In this document: positions 13,622 through 20,671 of the stretch, one piece after another
Layout of the letters: each line of letters begins with the position of its first letter
Position numbering within the stretch: the first letter of the stretch is position 1
Source: a virus
DNA: 29,456 nucleotides
IMG/VR virus record: IMGVR_UViG_3300009432_000034
Location: 1-29,456 of that record
Direction: 5' to 3' (one strand)
Position numbers and translations under genes: made by a program
The notes under the pieces: generated by a model
What the model was told of the DNA's origin: nothing
What the model saw: the letters and a program-made list of their open reading frames with translations, nothing else
Databases searched by the model: none

Positions 13622-15315
13622 GTGATGAAACAATATACCAGAAGTTATCAGCAGAACGGAAGCATCTCCAGTCAATCGGAGCAGTACCTGAGTGGTTTAC
13701 TACGCCATCTTGGCAGCTATTTAAGGCTAAGTACTTACATGAGGCCACGGGTATCCGAGATACCTTTGAACGCGTAGCTAGTACGTTAGCTCGTCATATG
13801 CCTGATAGTGCTGAGTGGGAGACTAAGTTCTTCAACATACTATGGACAGGACATTTGGCTGGTTCCACCCCAGTAATATCAAACACAGGGACTAACAAGG
13901 GTTTACCTGTGTCTTGCTCAGGTCAATATATAGGAGACTCAATTGACTCATTTTATTCAAACAGACGAGAGACTGCTCTGCTTACAAAAGAGGGCTTCGG
14001 TACTTCAGCTTACATGGGAGACATTAGGCCTCGCGGAGAATCTATTAGTAAAGGAGGATCTGCTTCAGGCGTCGTTCCTGTTTTTGAAGGATTCGTGCAG
14101 GATATGCGAGACGTTGCTCAAGGAACCTCCCGTAGGGGAGCGTGGGCAGGCTACATTGAAATCACTCATGGAGACTTTTTCGAACTTGCTGACAAACTAC
14201 TCCACGAAGGAGATGATCTTAACGTTGGATGGATCATTACAGATGGTTTTATTGAAAGACTTAATAGAGGAGATCTTGATGCTGTTGAACGTTATCAGAG
14301 AGCGCTTAAAGTCAAGTGTATCACGGGTAAAGGGTACTTCTACTTTGTGGACAAGATCAATAGAGCTAATCCACAGAGCTATAAGATACATGGGCTAACC
14401 TGTAAGGCTAGTAACTTGTGCACTGAGATCATGCTTCATAGTGACGAGGACGAAACGTATACTTGTGTACTCTCTTCGATGAACCTTACTAAGTGGGATG
14501 AATGGAAGGATACTGATGCAGTGTTTAACTCTATAGTATTCCTTGACTGTGTTGCTAGTGAATTTCTTGAGTTAGCTAGGGAAATCCCGGGATTAGAGAA
14601 AGCAGTGAGAGGAACTGAACGAGGAAGACCGTTGGGCCTAGGTGCCTTAGGTTTCCATACACTATTGCAAATACGACGATTCCCCATGGATTCTCTAGAT
14701 GCAGCGTTACTTAATGAAGAAATATTTAGTTATATGCGAAAGGAGGCTGAACGTGCCACAACTTATCTTGCCGAAGTACTTGGGGAGCCTGACTACTGTA
14801 AAGGCCTTGGACGCCGCAACACTCACCTACTTGCAGTCGCTCCCAACACAAGCTCTGCGCTCCTTTGCGGTGGAGTTTCTCAAGGAATCGAACCTGTGGT
14901 GGCGAATGTCTACAACCAACCTAGTGCAGCAGGAGAAATCTATCGTGTTAACCCTGTGTTCCTTGAGTTGGCGAAGAGCAGAGTTGGGTGGGACGAAGGA
15001 ATCGTTAAATCAATTATTGACAACAATGGAAGTGTGCAGCACCTAGACTGGTTAACTGACCATGAGAAGCAGGTGTTTCTTACGGCCTACGAGATTGACC
15101 AGAATGTGTTGATACGTTTAGCAGCGCAGAGAGGTTCTAAGTTAGACCAAGGACAGAGTCTAAACTTATTCTTTGATGCAGATGAAGATGAGGAAGTAAT
15201 ATCCGTAGTGCATAAGTCTGCCTTCGGTAATGAATCAATTAAAGCATTATACTACATGAGATCAAAGGCGGGAGTCAGTGGTTCCAAGGGTGAATGCGTA
15301 GCTTGTGAGGGGTAA
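13618..15315 (+). CDS. nrdA: Class I ribonucleotide reductase, alpha (catalytic) subunit, short form
   Basis: The protein has 565 aa, much shorter than E. coli NrdA (761 aa), because the N-terminal ATP-cone (allosteric activity) domain is absent. Catalytic features are all present: redox-active Cys pair C100 (VSCSGQY) and C283 (TCVLSSMN), the substrate-radical motif N266-L-C268-T-E270 (SNLCTEI), radical-transfer tyrosines Y545-Y546 (ALYYMRS), and the C-terminal shuttle CVAC (C560, C563). It reduces ribonucleotides to deoxyribonucleotides with NrdB and the phage glutaredoxin. Loss of the ATP-cone means it should escape dATP shutdown, which is common in phages. The start ATG 13618 follows GAGGAG (13604-13609). 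Confidence 0.96.
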   Translation: MSDETIYQKLSAERKHLQSIGAVPEWFTTPSWQLFKAKYLHEATGIRDTFERVASTLARHMPDSAEWETKFFNILWTGHLAGSTPVISNTGTNKGLPVSCSGQYIGDSIDSFYSNRRETALLTKEGFGTSAYMGDIRPRGESISKGGSASGVVPVFEGFVQDMRDVAQGTSRRGAWAGYIEITHGDFFELADKLLHEGDDLNVGWIITDGFIERLNRGDLDAVERYQRALKVKCITGKGYFYFVDKINRANPQSYKIHGLTCKASNLCTEIMLHSDEDETYTCVLSSMNLTKWDEWKDTDAVFNSIVFLDCVASEFLELAREIPGLEKAVRGTERGRPLGLGALGFHTLLQIRRFPMDSLDAALLNEEIFSYMRKEAERATTYLAEVLGEPDYCKGLGRRNTHLLAVAPNTSSALLCGGVSQGIEPVVANVYNQPSAAGEIYRVNPVFLELAKSRVGWDEGIVKSIIDNNGSVQHLDWLTDHEKQVFLTAYEIDQNVLIRLAAQRGSKLDQGQSLNLFFDADEDEEVISVVHKSAFGNESIKALYYMRSKAGVSGSKGECVACEG

Positions 15316-15318
15316 CAT

Positions 15319-15660
15319 ATGATTAACTATATATTAAAGAGAACATACTTTGCAGACAGAACAGAAGGAAGACTTGAGTCCCCTTCGGGACGCATTGTAA
15401 CGACCCTAGAACGCCCTGACAGGAACAATCAGGTAAATGTAAGCTGTATACCCGAGGGAACCTATGAAGTCCATAGGGATCGACATGGGAGGCATACGTG
15501 GTTCAAGGTACTCGACGTTGAGCGCAGAACTGCTATTGAGATACACGAGGGATATAAGGTCTCTCATAGTGCTGGATGTATCTTACTTGATTTGCTTGAA
15601 CTACAGGATATAATGATAGAGACTAAAGGGTTACCATTTATCCTTGAGATAACCTCTTGA
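15319..15660 (+). CDS. DUF5675 family protein (possible YkuD-like fold)
   Basis: The protein has 113 aa. The pattern TLERPDRNNQVNVSCIPEGTYEV (30-51 region) and IEIHEGYKVSHSAGCILL (73-90) is that of DUF5675, found in many phages. Its closing motif H76-x-G78 with S82-H83 and G86-C87-I88, plus P45-x-G47-x-Y upstream, looks like the P-x-G, HG and S-x-GC-I core of L,D-transpeptidases (YkuD). A role on peptidoglycan is therefore conceivable, but DUF5675 has no established function that I know. It starts after GAGGGG, three bases past the nrdA stop, and the last codons overlap a promoter for the next unit. Confidence 0.8.
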   Translation: MINYILKRTYFADRTEGRLESPSGRIVTTLERPDRNNQVNVSCIPEGTYEVHRDRHGRHTWFKVLDVERRTAIEIHEGYKVSHSAGCILLDLLELQDIMIETKGLPFILEITS

Positions 15661-15685
15661 CTTTAGCAGTAAAGTGTGATAGGAT
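15657..15685 (+). promoter_or_regulatory. Sigma70-like promoter for the last two plus-strand genes
   Basis: TTGACT at 15657-15662 matches the -35 box in five of six positions. After a 17-base spacer comes TAGGAT at 15680-15685, which matches the -10 box in four of six. A start site near 15692 would leave a leader of about 20 bases before ATG 15713. It overlaps the end of the DUF5675 gene and occupies the only real gap in this part of the operon. With the hairpin at 16211-16244 it defines a separate two-gene transcription unit. Confidence 0.6.
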
Positions 15686-15712
15686 ATACCTATGTTAACA
15701 GGGGAGACAAAG

Positions 15713-15973
15713 ATGTTAAAGATACTATCAGCTAAGACCATAGCTAGATTAGAGAAGGAAGCAGAAGGATATGACATTAAGGAGCTAGGATCATTCACTA
15801 TTAGTAATGGACATTACTTCCTAAGTTTCCTAGGGGAACCTAAAGTAAACCCAAGTTTACCTAAGGAAGAAAAGCCTGCTATAGAGGAGACTAAAGTAAA
15901 CCCGAGTTTACCTAATGTACCTTCTATAGCGAAACATAAACCAACTAGACGAAAGAGGAAACCTAATGTTTAA
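15713..15973 (+). CDS. Small protein with duplicated KVNPSLP motif and basic tail
   Basis: The protein has 86 aa from ATG 15713, chosen because GGGGAG (15701-15706) precedes it; an in-frame ATG at 15692 coincides with the predicted transcription start. The first 45 residues look folded (ARLEKEAEGYDIKELGSFTI and onward). They are followed by a low-complexity linker with KVNPSLP twice, 17 residues apart, and a basic tail (KHKPTRRKRKPNV) suggestive of nucleic-acid binding. The repeats coincide with two palindromes in the DNA. It overlaps the next gene by eight bases. Function unknown; a small early regulator or host-takeover protein is possible. Confidence 0.75.
   Translation: MLKILSAKTIARLEKEAEGYDIKELGSFTISNGHYFLSFLGEPKVNPSLPKEEKPAIEETKVNPSLPNVPSIAKHKPTRRKRKPNV
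15845..15911 (+). repeat. Two copies of a 16-base palindrome (GTAAAC-N4-GTTTAC)
   Basis: GTAAACCCAAGTTTAC lies at 15845-15860 and GTAAACCCGAGTTTAC at 15896-15911, 51 bases apart in the same reading frame. Both are six-base inverted repeats around four bases, and the match extends outward (CTAAA before the second, CCTAA after both). They encode the repeated KVNPSLP. They may be mRNA hairpins, paired operator sites, or simply a short coding duplication. Confidence 0.8.
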
Positions 15974-16202
15974 CACCTACGAGAGTAAACCAGTAACTAG
16001 ATTAGCCTACCAGCTACAGCCAGAGGATAACGTTGTACAATATGGGGATTCAAATGAGTATAAGGTAGTAATAGAAGGTGATTGGATAACCTTTAAAGCC
16101 CATCAAAAAATAGAAGATTATGATTGGATTGTTTACCTAACAATGGACGATGTATATCATTGTTCTGATTTAGTATTTAGAGAAAGAAATGTAGTACCAT
16201 AG
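15966..16202 (+). CDS. Small acidic hypothetical protein at the end of the left arm
   Basis: The protein has 78 aa. ATG 15966 follows AGAGGAAA and overlaps the previous stop by eight bases. It is acidic and aromatic (EDNVVQYGDSNEYKVVIEGDWITF, DYDWIVYLTMDDVYH; described in parts), with a likely all-beta fold and no membrane segment. It is the last plus-strand gene before the convergent terminator. It shares the 15657-15685 promoter unit with the 86-aa gene. No family recognised. Confidence 0.8.
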   Translation: MFNTYESKPVTRLAYQLQPEDNVVQYGDSNEYKVVIEGDWITFKAHQKIEDYDWIVYLTMDDVYHCSDLVFRERNVVP

Positions 16203-16210
16203 AAACAAGA

Positions 16211-16244
16211 AAGGCTCCAAGGGGAAACCCAAGGAGCCTTTTTT
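16211..16244. terminator. Convergent hairpin terminator between the two arms
   Basis: AAGGCTCC (16211-16218) pairs with GGAGCCTT (16233-16240), and GGG (16221-16223) with CCC (16228-16230) across an AA/AA bulge, closed by a GAAA tetraloop. T residues run from 16239 to 16244, giving a strong plus-strand terminator. On the minus strand the stem is followed by a looser T-rich run (TTTCTTGTTTCT), so it probably also stops the opposing transcripts. Confidence 0.88.
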
Positions 16245-16259
16245 ATGCGTTGTGATTAC

Positions 16260-16703
16260 TTAGTTTTCGCCTGTAGCCTTACGAGAACCAAAGGGACTCC
16301 ACGCTCTGAACAAGCGCATCAATCCAAACACACTCACAAATATTCCTACTATAATAAACTCCAACCACCAAGGGGCACTCGCGTATCCCATGGCAGCCCA
16401 ACCCGCCGCTAATGATGCAGGAAAGACGAAGTGAGCACCTACTAAGACAATAACACACAAGATAAGTACCTCATCTGCGATGGTATACCTACGCTCAATC
16501 TGTGCTTGGTTATCGTAATCCGCGTCTGCTGCATCCATGTTAAGTAAGCGCGTAGCCTTCGCTGTGTTAGTCGCTATCTCTAGGGCAACCTTAGATTTAG
16601 TTATCTCTAGTTTCCCCTCTTCTTTCATGTAATCCCTAGAAGCTTTCCCCTCGACCCAAGCGGTCGCTGGTCTACTTAGGAACCCTAATATATTTGACCA
16701 CAT
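16260..16703 (-). CDS. Holin-like membrane protein
   Basis: The protein has 147 aa. The N-terminal half is amphipathic and charged; two membrane helices follow at about 79-98 (VLILCVIVLVGAHFVFPASL) and 112-132 (WWLEFIIVGIFVSVFGLMRL), then a basic tail (RAWSPFGSRKATGEN). The form, a helical cytoplasmic part, DE before the first helix, PWW before the second and FGLMR at the end, recalls the holin-like proteins of marine phages (3TM/DUF3154 type). It would open the inner membrane at lysis. GGAGG precedes the start. It is last in the minus-strand operon. Holin is the best guess, not proven. Confidence 0.55.
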   Translation of the reverse strand: MWSNILGFLSRPATAWVEGKASRDYMKEEGKLEITKSKVALEIATNTAKATRLLNMDAADADYDNQAQIERRYTIADEVLILCVIVLVGAHFVFPASLAAGWAAMGYASAPWWLEFIIVGIFVSVFGLMRLFRAWSPFGSRKATGEN

Positions 16704-16713
16704 TCTATACCTC

Positions 16714-17043
16714 CTATTGCTCTAATAAATCAATACGCCTTAACAACAGTTGAATCACTACATTCATTTCTGCTGCGCTCCTCATGTGTACTCCATATCC
16801 TTCAGCAGGGTACAATTTAATATCTTCTATGGGACGGTCGCCTCCTTCTACTTCCAGTTCATATACACTCGCTGTCTCTAAAGAAACTACTAACTCTATA
16901 AACTGTTCCGTGAGTACCTCAGGCATATAGAGAATACACTCAGATTCCCCTGATATAAGCTCAAGGTTCCTAGGTAGTGCTAAGGTTACCTCAGGTGCAC
17001 ACATGTCCACGGTAGAGAATATATGTCCTGTTTCTATTTCCAT
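16714..17043 (-). CDS. Small tail-region protein, paralogue of the next gene upstream
   Basis: The protein has 109 aa. Its C-terminal 35 residues (IKLYPAEGYGVHMR, then NVVIQLLLRRIDLLEQ) closely match the C-terminus of the gene at 17043-17339 (VTLYPAEGDGVHIR, NVLLQLAVKRIEILEK), so the two arose by duplication. The N-terminal part is beta-prone and differs. The closing helix with regular Leu/Ile could form a coiled-coil oligomer. It starts in a TAATG overlap, after GGAGAAAG. Placed straight after the tail fibre, it may be a fibre-tip or accessory protein; no named family recognised. Confidence 0.75.
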   Translation of the reverse strand: MEIETGHIFSTVDMCAPEVTLALPRNLELISGESECILYMPEVLTEQFIELVVSLETASVYELEVEGGDRPIEDIKLYPAEGYGVHMRSAAEMNVVIQLLLRRIDLLEQ

Positions 17044-17339
17044 TATGCTTTCTCCAGTATTTCAATACGTTTAACAGCTAGTTGTAGTAATACATTCAGC
17101 TGTCTCATATTTCGAATATGTACTCCATCTCCCTCAGCAGGATACAAGGTAACCTTAGGTGTTGCTTCCCTCAAACTCCTTATGAATTCGTGTCCGTAAA
17201 TAGTAGCAGTGGATCCCATGAAAGAAAGTACCACTCCCGTACTCTCAATGTAAATAAAACCAGAAGTGGCTAAAGCTAACGTAGGAGAGGCTCCACTGTA
17301 CAGGAACCCTCCTGTTGCTAATGTTAGCGAGTTAAGCAT
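17043..17339 (-). CDS. Small tail-region protein with internal repeat, paralogue of the downstream gene
   Basis: The protein has 98 aa. The N-terminus carries an internal repeat: LTLATGGFLYSG is followed at once by LALATSGFIYIE. The C-terminal 36 residues are paralogous to the downstream gene (LYPAEGDGVHIR and the NVLLQLAVKRIEILEK helix). Its start overlaps the tail-fibre stop by eight bases and has only a weak ribosome binding site, so it is probably translated by coupling to the fibre gene. A role as a fibre-associated or virion decoration protein is inferred from position. Confidence 0.75.
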   Translation of the reverse strand: MLNSLTLATGGFLYSGASPTLALATSGFIYIESTGVVLSFMGSTATIYGHEFIRSLREATPKVTLYPAEGDGVHIRNMRQLNVLLQLAVKRIEILEKA

Positions 17340-19755
17340 CTCTAGTTATTGTAGAGGTACTCACCCCATTTCCACTAATAGTAAGGTCTATGTCGTCTAC
17401 ACTTATACTTGTAGGAGTCATAGTCACTGGATTTCCTAATGACAAACCTCTTATTTTATGCAGATCTGTTGTAAAACCTTCAACTGCTGTAAGTTTAGCA
17501 CTTTCTGTTGGGGTTAAACCACTTACACCTGTAGACACTGTATATACCGGGTCATAATCTATCTGAATAGACCCCGACAATGAAGCTATAATAGTGGCAC
17601 CATCCGTACCGTATATCCTACCCCCTTTTAAAAGTAAGGGAACTGTCTTTGTGTTATCAATTTTAACACCAACAACAGCGGCGTTTATCCTAATACTATT
17701 TAAGCTTTCCCACAGTATTGCACCAAAACCCTCATTAATGCCTACTGATGTAGTTATAAAATAGTAATACCATGCTGCAAACCTCTGGACACTTGTACTA
17801 TTATCTGCATCATTAATGTCTACTTCTATGTTACCACTATCCCAACTAAACTCAGAAATTGCAGACCCATCCACACCGAAGGTGGTGTAGTTGGTAAAAG
17901 CTACTTGTGTTGTGGGGAGGGAGTTCACTGTTGATGCTGTTGTAAATGTAAAGGAACCCTCTATTGGCTCTTTAGCATTCACACCACTCTGGTAGCTTAC
18001 ACGGTATCTGCCAACATCCCCTGCTGTGTACTCTGTCCCTTTTGTGTAGCTAGCACTAATCCCTGCACCTCCAGAGACCGTTGCATTGTTTAACTCACTT
18101 CCTGTAGTGACGTTGTATATTTGAAAGCGTGAGCCGTCTATGATATTGGGAAGCTGTAAGCTGTAAGTGACGGGAGGGGAAATTGTTCCATTGGCATCAG
18201 TTCGCGTTCCATTAAATGTAGCGCCATTTAATAGGGTTATTACACCTGTTGTTACCATATCACCCGTGTAAGTAGATGATTTAATAGTTATTGTTGTTCC
18301 TGCAAAAGAAAAGGCACTACTTGCTGTAGCGTCAATATTTACGTTAAACGCCCCTAGTATTGCTTCATTTCCTGATAATCTGACATATTTTTCGTTTTCA
18401 AAATTATCATTATTTACCCACTCATACTTAGCTCTACAATAAAAGTCTTCTTTAGAGTTAATGAGTGTTAGTGCAGAGGCTTCTGATTCAGTTAGTGTTG
18501 CCTCTAAATCAAGAATCATAATTGTTGTTGCCACGTCATCACCGAGTAAGCCACCAACTCCGTAGTTTCTGTTTTGGAATATGTAACGAGGTGAATCGTA
18601 CTCGTAGATTCTACCTTGTGCATTGTATTGGTAAGACTCAGTAATACCGTTAGAGTCTCCTTGTCCAGCATTGTTTCTGGCTTTTAACGTGTCTATAAGG
18701 TCTACTTGGTATATGCCATCCGCTGTAGTTGTGAAATCAAGCGCCGCTGCCTGTGGATGTGTTGCAAGTAAAGAAAGATCATAACCACTGCCTGCGCTTC
18801 TAACTATAGTATCAATACGAACTAATACGCCTTCTATGCCGTTAGTGCCGTCAGAAAATGTAATCTTTTGATTGAATCTTACACAGAAGCCAGTGACAGA
18901 ACCAGCGCTAAACCCTGCATTTAAATCACCATTCCAAGAATTTATCGGGAATTTAGGTGAGTTAATAAAATATTGCCCTTTCCTCCAAGTCCCTGTAAAT
19001 GCGGCTGAGCTGACACCGTCTGTTCCAAAAGATGCGTTATTAAGTACTACAACGCTATCAGAGACCTCTCCAGCAATTGCAAAGGTAGGTATAGAAGCGT
19101 TTTCATAAGTCGTGTCGTATGCTTGGAATATCTCACCCCCTCCTGAAAGGTTTAAGTTTTCAGAAAGATCTAAAGACCCGACATTTCTTGAAGTACCAAA
19201 ATACCATTTTTGCGAGCTGGTAATTCCTGCTACTACAATGTATGTCAGGCCTTCCATCTGTATAGAAGCTGGTCTCAAAGCTGGATTCAGTGTAGGAAAG
19301 TCGTTCCTATTAGTATTATTTTTTGTAATTAAAGGATTGATTCCTGTTACGTCTTTAAGAAAGATAGCAGTGCCTCCAGTGCTTACCATAAAGCAGTCTC
19401 CATCAAATCTTCTAACGCTAGTTAATAATTTAATAACTGAACGGTATCCAAAAATGACAGAGCCACCATCATTTGCATTAGGAGAACTTTCACTCTTTGG
19501 ATAACTTCGAAAATCTGTTCTAAGTTCAACTGTGCTGTCATCATCCCATTTAAACCAAGCACCTGCTTCTACAGCAAGCTTAAGACTATCAAGCCACATT
19601 ATATTACCAGAGCGAAACCCTCTCGTGTTTATGTCCGAAGAACCGTTTGCAACAAAAGCATCGGCTAAAGAAGAGGCTAAGTTAGGAGACGCTTGTGTGC
19701 CTCCCGTCACTGTTGCTACGACATTAGAACCATCCCAGTTTAGTGAAAAAGACAT
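17332..19755 (-). CDS. Tail fibre protein
   Basis: The protein has 807 aa. It is rich in Ser, Thr, Asn, Gly and Ala with few Cys and reads as a long beta-structured fibre. The region RFAAWYYYFITTSVGI through INAAVVGVKIDN to LLLKGGRIYGTDGATIIA is a module shared by many phage tail fibres. The last 65 residues (LTPTESAKLTAVEG, HKIRGLSLGNPVTMTPTSI) form the conserved distal segment seen in fibres and linked small proteins. No catalytic depolymerase motif is evident by eye. It would bind the host surface and set host range. AGGGGAG precedes ATG 19755. It lies downstream of the 59-aa basic gene and overlaps the first of two small paralogous genes. Confidence 0.85.
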   Translation of the reverse strand: MSFSLNWDGSNVVATVTGGTQASPNLASSLADAFVANGSSDINTRGFRSGNIMWLDSLKLAVEAGAWFKWDDDSTVELRTDFRSYPKSESSPNANDGGSVIFGYRSVIKLLTSVRRFDGDCFMVSTGGTAIFLKDVTGINPLITKNNTNRNDFPTLNPALRPASIQMEGLTYIVVAGITSSQKWYFGTSRNVGSLDLSENLNLSGGGEIFQAYDTTYENASIPTFAIAGEVSDSVVVLNNASFGTDGVSSAAFTGTWRKGQYFINSPKFPINSWNGDLNAGFSAGSVTGFCVRFNQKITFSDGTNGIEGVLVRIDTIVRSAGSGYDLSLLATHPQAAALDFTTTADGIYQVDLIDTLKARNNAGQGDSNGITESYQYNAQGRIYEYDSPRYIFQNRNYGVGGLLGDDVATTIMILDLEATLTESEASALTLINSKEDFYCRAKYEWVNNDNFENEKYVRLSGNEAILGAFNVNIDATASSAFSFAGTTITIKSSTYTGDMVTTGVITLLNGATFNGTRTDANGTISPPVTYSLQLPNIIDGSRFQIYNVTTGSELNNATVSGGAGISASYTKGTEYTAGDVGRYRVSYQSGVNAKEPIEGSFTFTTASTVNSLPTTQVAFTNYTTFGVDGSAISEFSWDSGNIEVDINDADNSTSVQRFAAWYYYFITTSVGINEGFGAILWESLNSIRINAAVVGVKIDNTKTVPLLLKGGRIYGTDGATIIASLSGSIQIDYDPVYTVSTGVSGLTPTESAKLTAVEGFTTDLHKIRGLSLGNPVTMTPTSISVDDIDLTISGNGVSTSTITRDA

Positions 19756-19758
19756 TAA

Positions 19759-19938
19759 CTACGACTCCCCTGTTAGCTTACTTATTTTCTTGTACTTTGT
19801 TACGTAGGTATCATATCTAGCCTGATGTTTAGCTTGAGTTAACCGAAGTACCCTACGTTTATCAGGACCCTGTTGTACTTTAATAAAAGCAACACGTGCT
19901 CTCCAGCGAAACCATACTTCTTTGATTAAATCTATCAT
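19759..19938 (-). CDS. Small basic hypothetical protein
   Basis: The protein has 59 aa when started at ATG 19938, which overlaps the preceding stop as ATGA; a GTG at 19950 would add four residues. The product is strongly basic and helical (FRWRARVAFIKVQQGPDKRR, then HQARYDTYVTKYKKISK), with about a third charged residues. It sits between the 132-aa tail protein and the fibre gene. It could be a chaperone or a small virion part; no family recognised. Confidence 0.7.
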   Translation of the reverse strand: MIDLIKEVWFRWRARVAFIKVQQGPDKRRVLRLTQAKHQARYDTYVTKYKKISKLTGES

Positions 19939-20333
19939 AAGGAAAACCACCCACTTGTATTTACTGTAACGTTGATATTAGTACCATTAGGAGTAACAGG
20001 TAATCCTGTGGCTGTGTCTATGTAAGCAACAAGCCTACTGGTAGCTGCATCCCCTGAGTCCTGTACGAGCACTAAAGCTTCTGAGACATCCCCTGTAACC
20101 GAAGGGTATACAAGGTCATCTGAGTTGAACACCCCGTTAAGGATGCTCTTAGTGCTTAAGTTATTTGACGTAGCTATACGATCCCCTATGGGTATTTCAC
20201 TTAGGAATACATGGGAGGCATTATAGGAGTATGCAGCAGTATCTACTAGGACTGCTACAATGTTATCTATCTCTAGGTCTATGTCCCCTCCTAAGAAACC
20301 TTCTTTAGCTTTTGGGTATAATACATTAGGCAT
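19935..20333 (-). CDS. Conserved tail-associated protein
   Basis: The protein has 132 aa. The order NVLYPKAKEGFLGGDIDLEID, LVDTAAYSYNASHVFLSEI, IATSNNLSTKSILNGVFNSDDLVYPSVTGD, and SRLVAYIDTATGLPVTPNGTNI is a pattern I recognise from many phage structural proteins encoded next to tail-fibre genes, usually without a named function. It is predicted all-beta. It starts in a TAATG overlap and follows GGGAGGTGAG. A tail or fibre-attachment component is the most likely role. Confidence 0.75.
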   Translation of the reverse strand: MPNVLYPKAKEGFLGGDIDLEIDNIVAVLVDTAAYSYNASHVFLSEIPIGDRIATSNNLSTKSILNGVFNSDDLVYPSVTGDVSEALVLVQDSGDAATSRLVAYIDTATGLPVTPNGTNINVTVNTSGWFSL

Positions 20334-20659
20334 TACTCACCTCCCTTGTTCATAAATTTAAGTAAACTATTAAGTTCTTTAATTGCTGTGGTTAAGTGTT
20401 CCATTTGAACCTCTCTCTTAGCGGCACTAATTTCCCCTATTTGTATCTGTTTACGATTCTGTTCTATCCTGATGTCTTGTTTATCCAGAGACTCCATGTT
20501 TATCTGGGTACGCTGGGCCGCTTGTGCTGTGATAGCTAACGCAACCTGTACCTGTCCCAAATCCTTCTCCAAGGGAACTATAGTGAGGGTATAAAGCCCC
20601 GCTACAATCCCTATACAAACACCAACTGCTGCGATGAAATCACTAGTATTTACGATCAC
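20333..20659 (-). CDS. Membrane-anchored coiled-coil protein (spanin- or XhlA-like)
   Basis: The protein has 108 aa from GTG 20659, eight bases after AGGAGG (20673-20668); TTG 20662 is an alternative five bases after it. One N-terminal helix (residues about 8-28, IAAVGVCIGIVAGLYTLTIV) is followed by a long polar helix rich in Gln, Glu and Lys with heptad-like spacing and no Cys. This shape fits an Rz-type inner-membrane spanin or a hemolysin XhlA-like protein, both lysis functions, but it could also be a virion membrane anchor. Neighbours are structural genes, so the lysis reading is uncertain. Confidence 0.6.
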   Translation of the reverse strand: MIVNTSDFIAAVGVCIGIVAGLYTLTIVPLEKDLGQVQVALAITAQAAQRTQINMESLDKQDIRIEQNRKQIQIGEISAAKREVQMEHLTTAIKELNSLLKFMNKGGE

Positions 20660-20671
20660 CAACTGTACCTC

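Noticed and set aside
13943-14398. Open frame of 151 codons on the plus strand inside nrdA
   Set aside because: It lies wholly within nrdA in another frame, and the nrdA frame holds all the catalytic motifs there (C100 to N266/C268 region); it is a shadow.
18872-19807. Several plus-strand frames of 78-130 codons opposite the tail fibre
   Set aside because: They are antisense to the well-supported fibre gene, overlap one another's region without coupling and show no recognisable domain.
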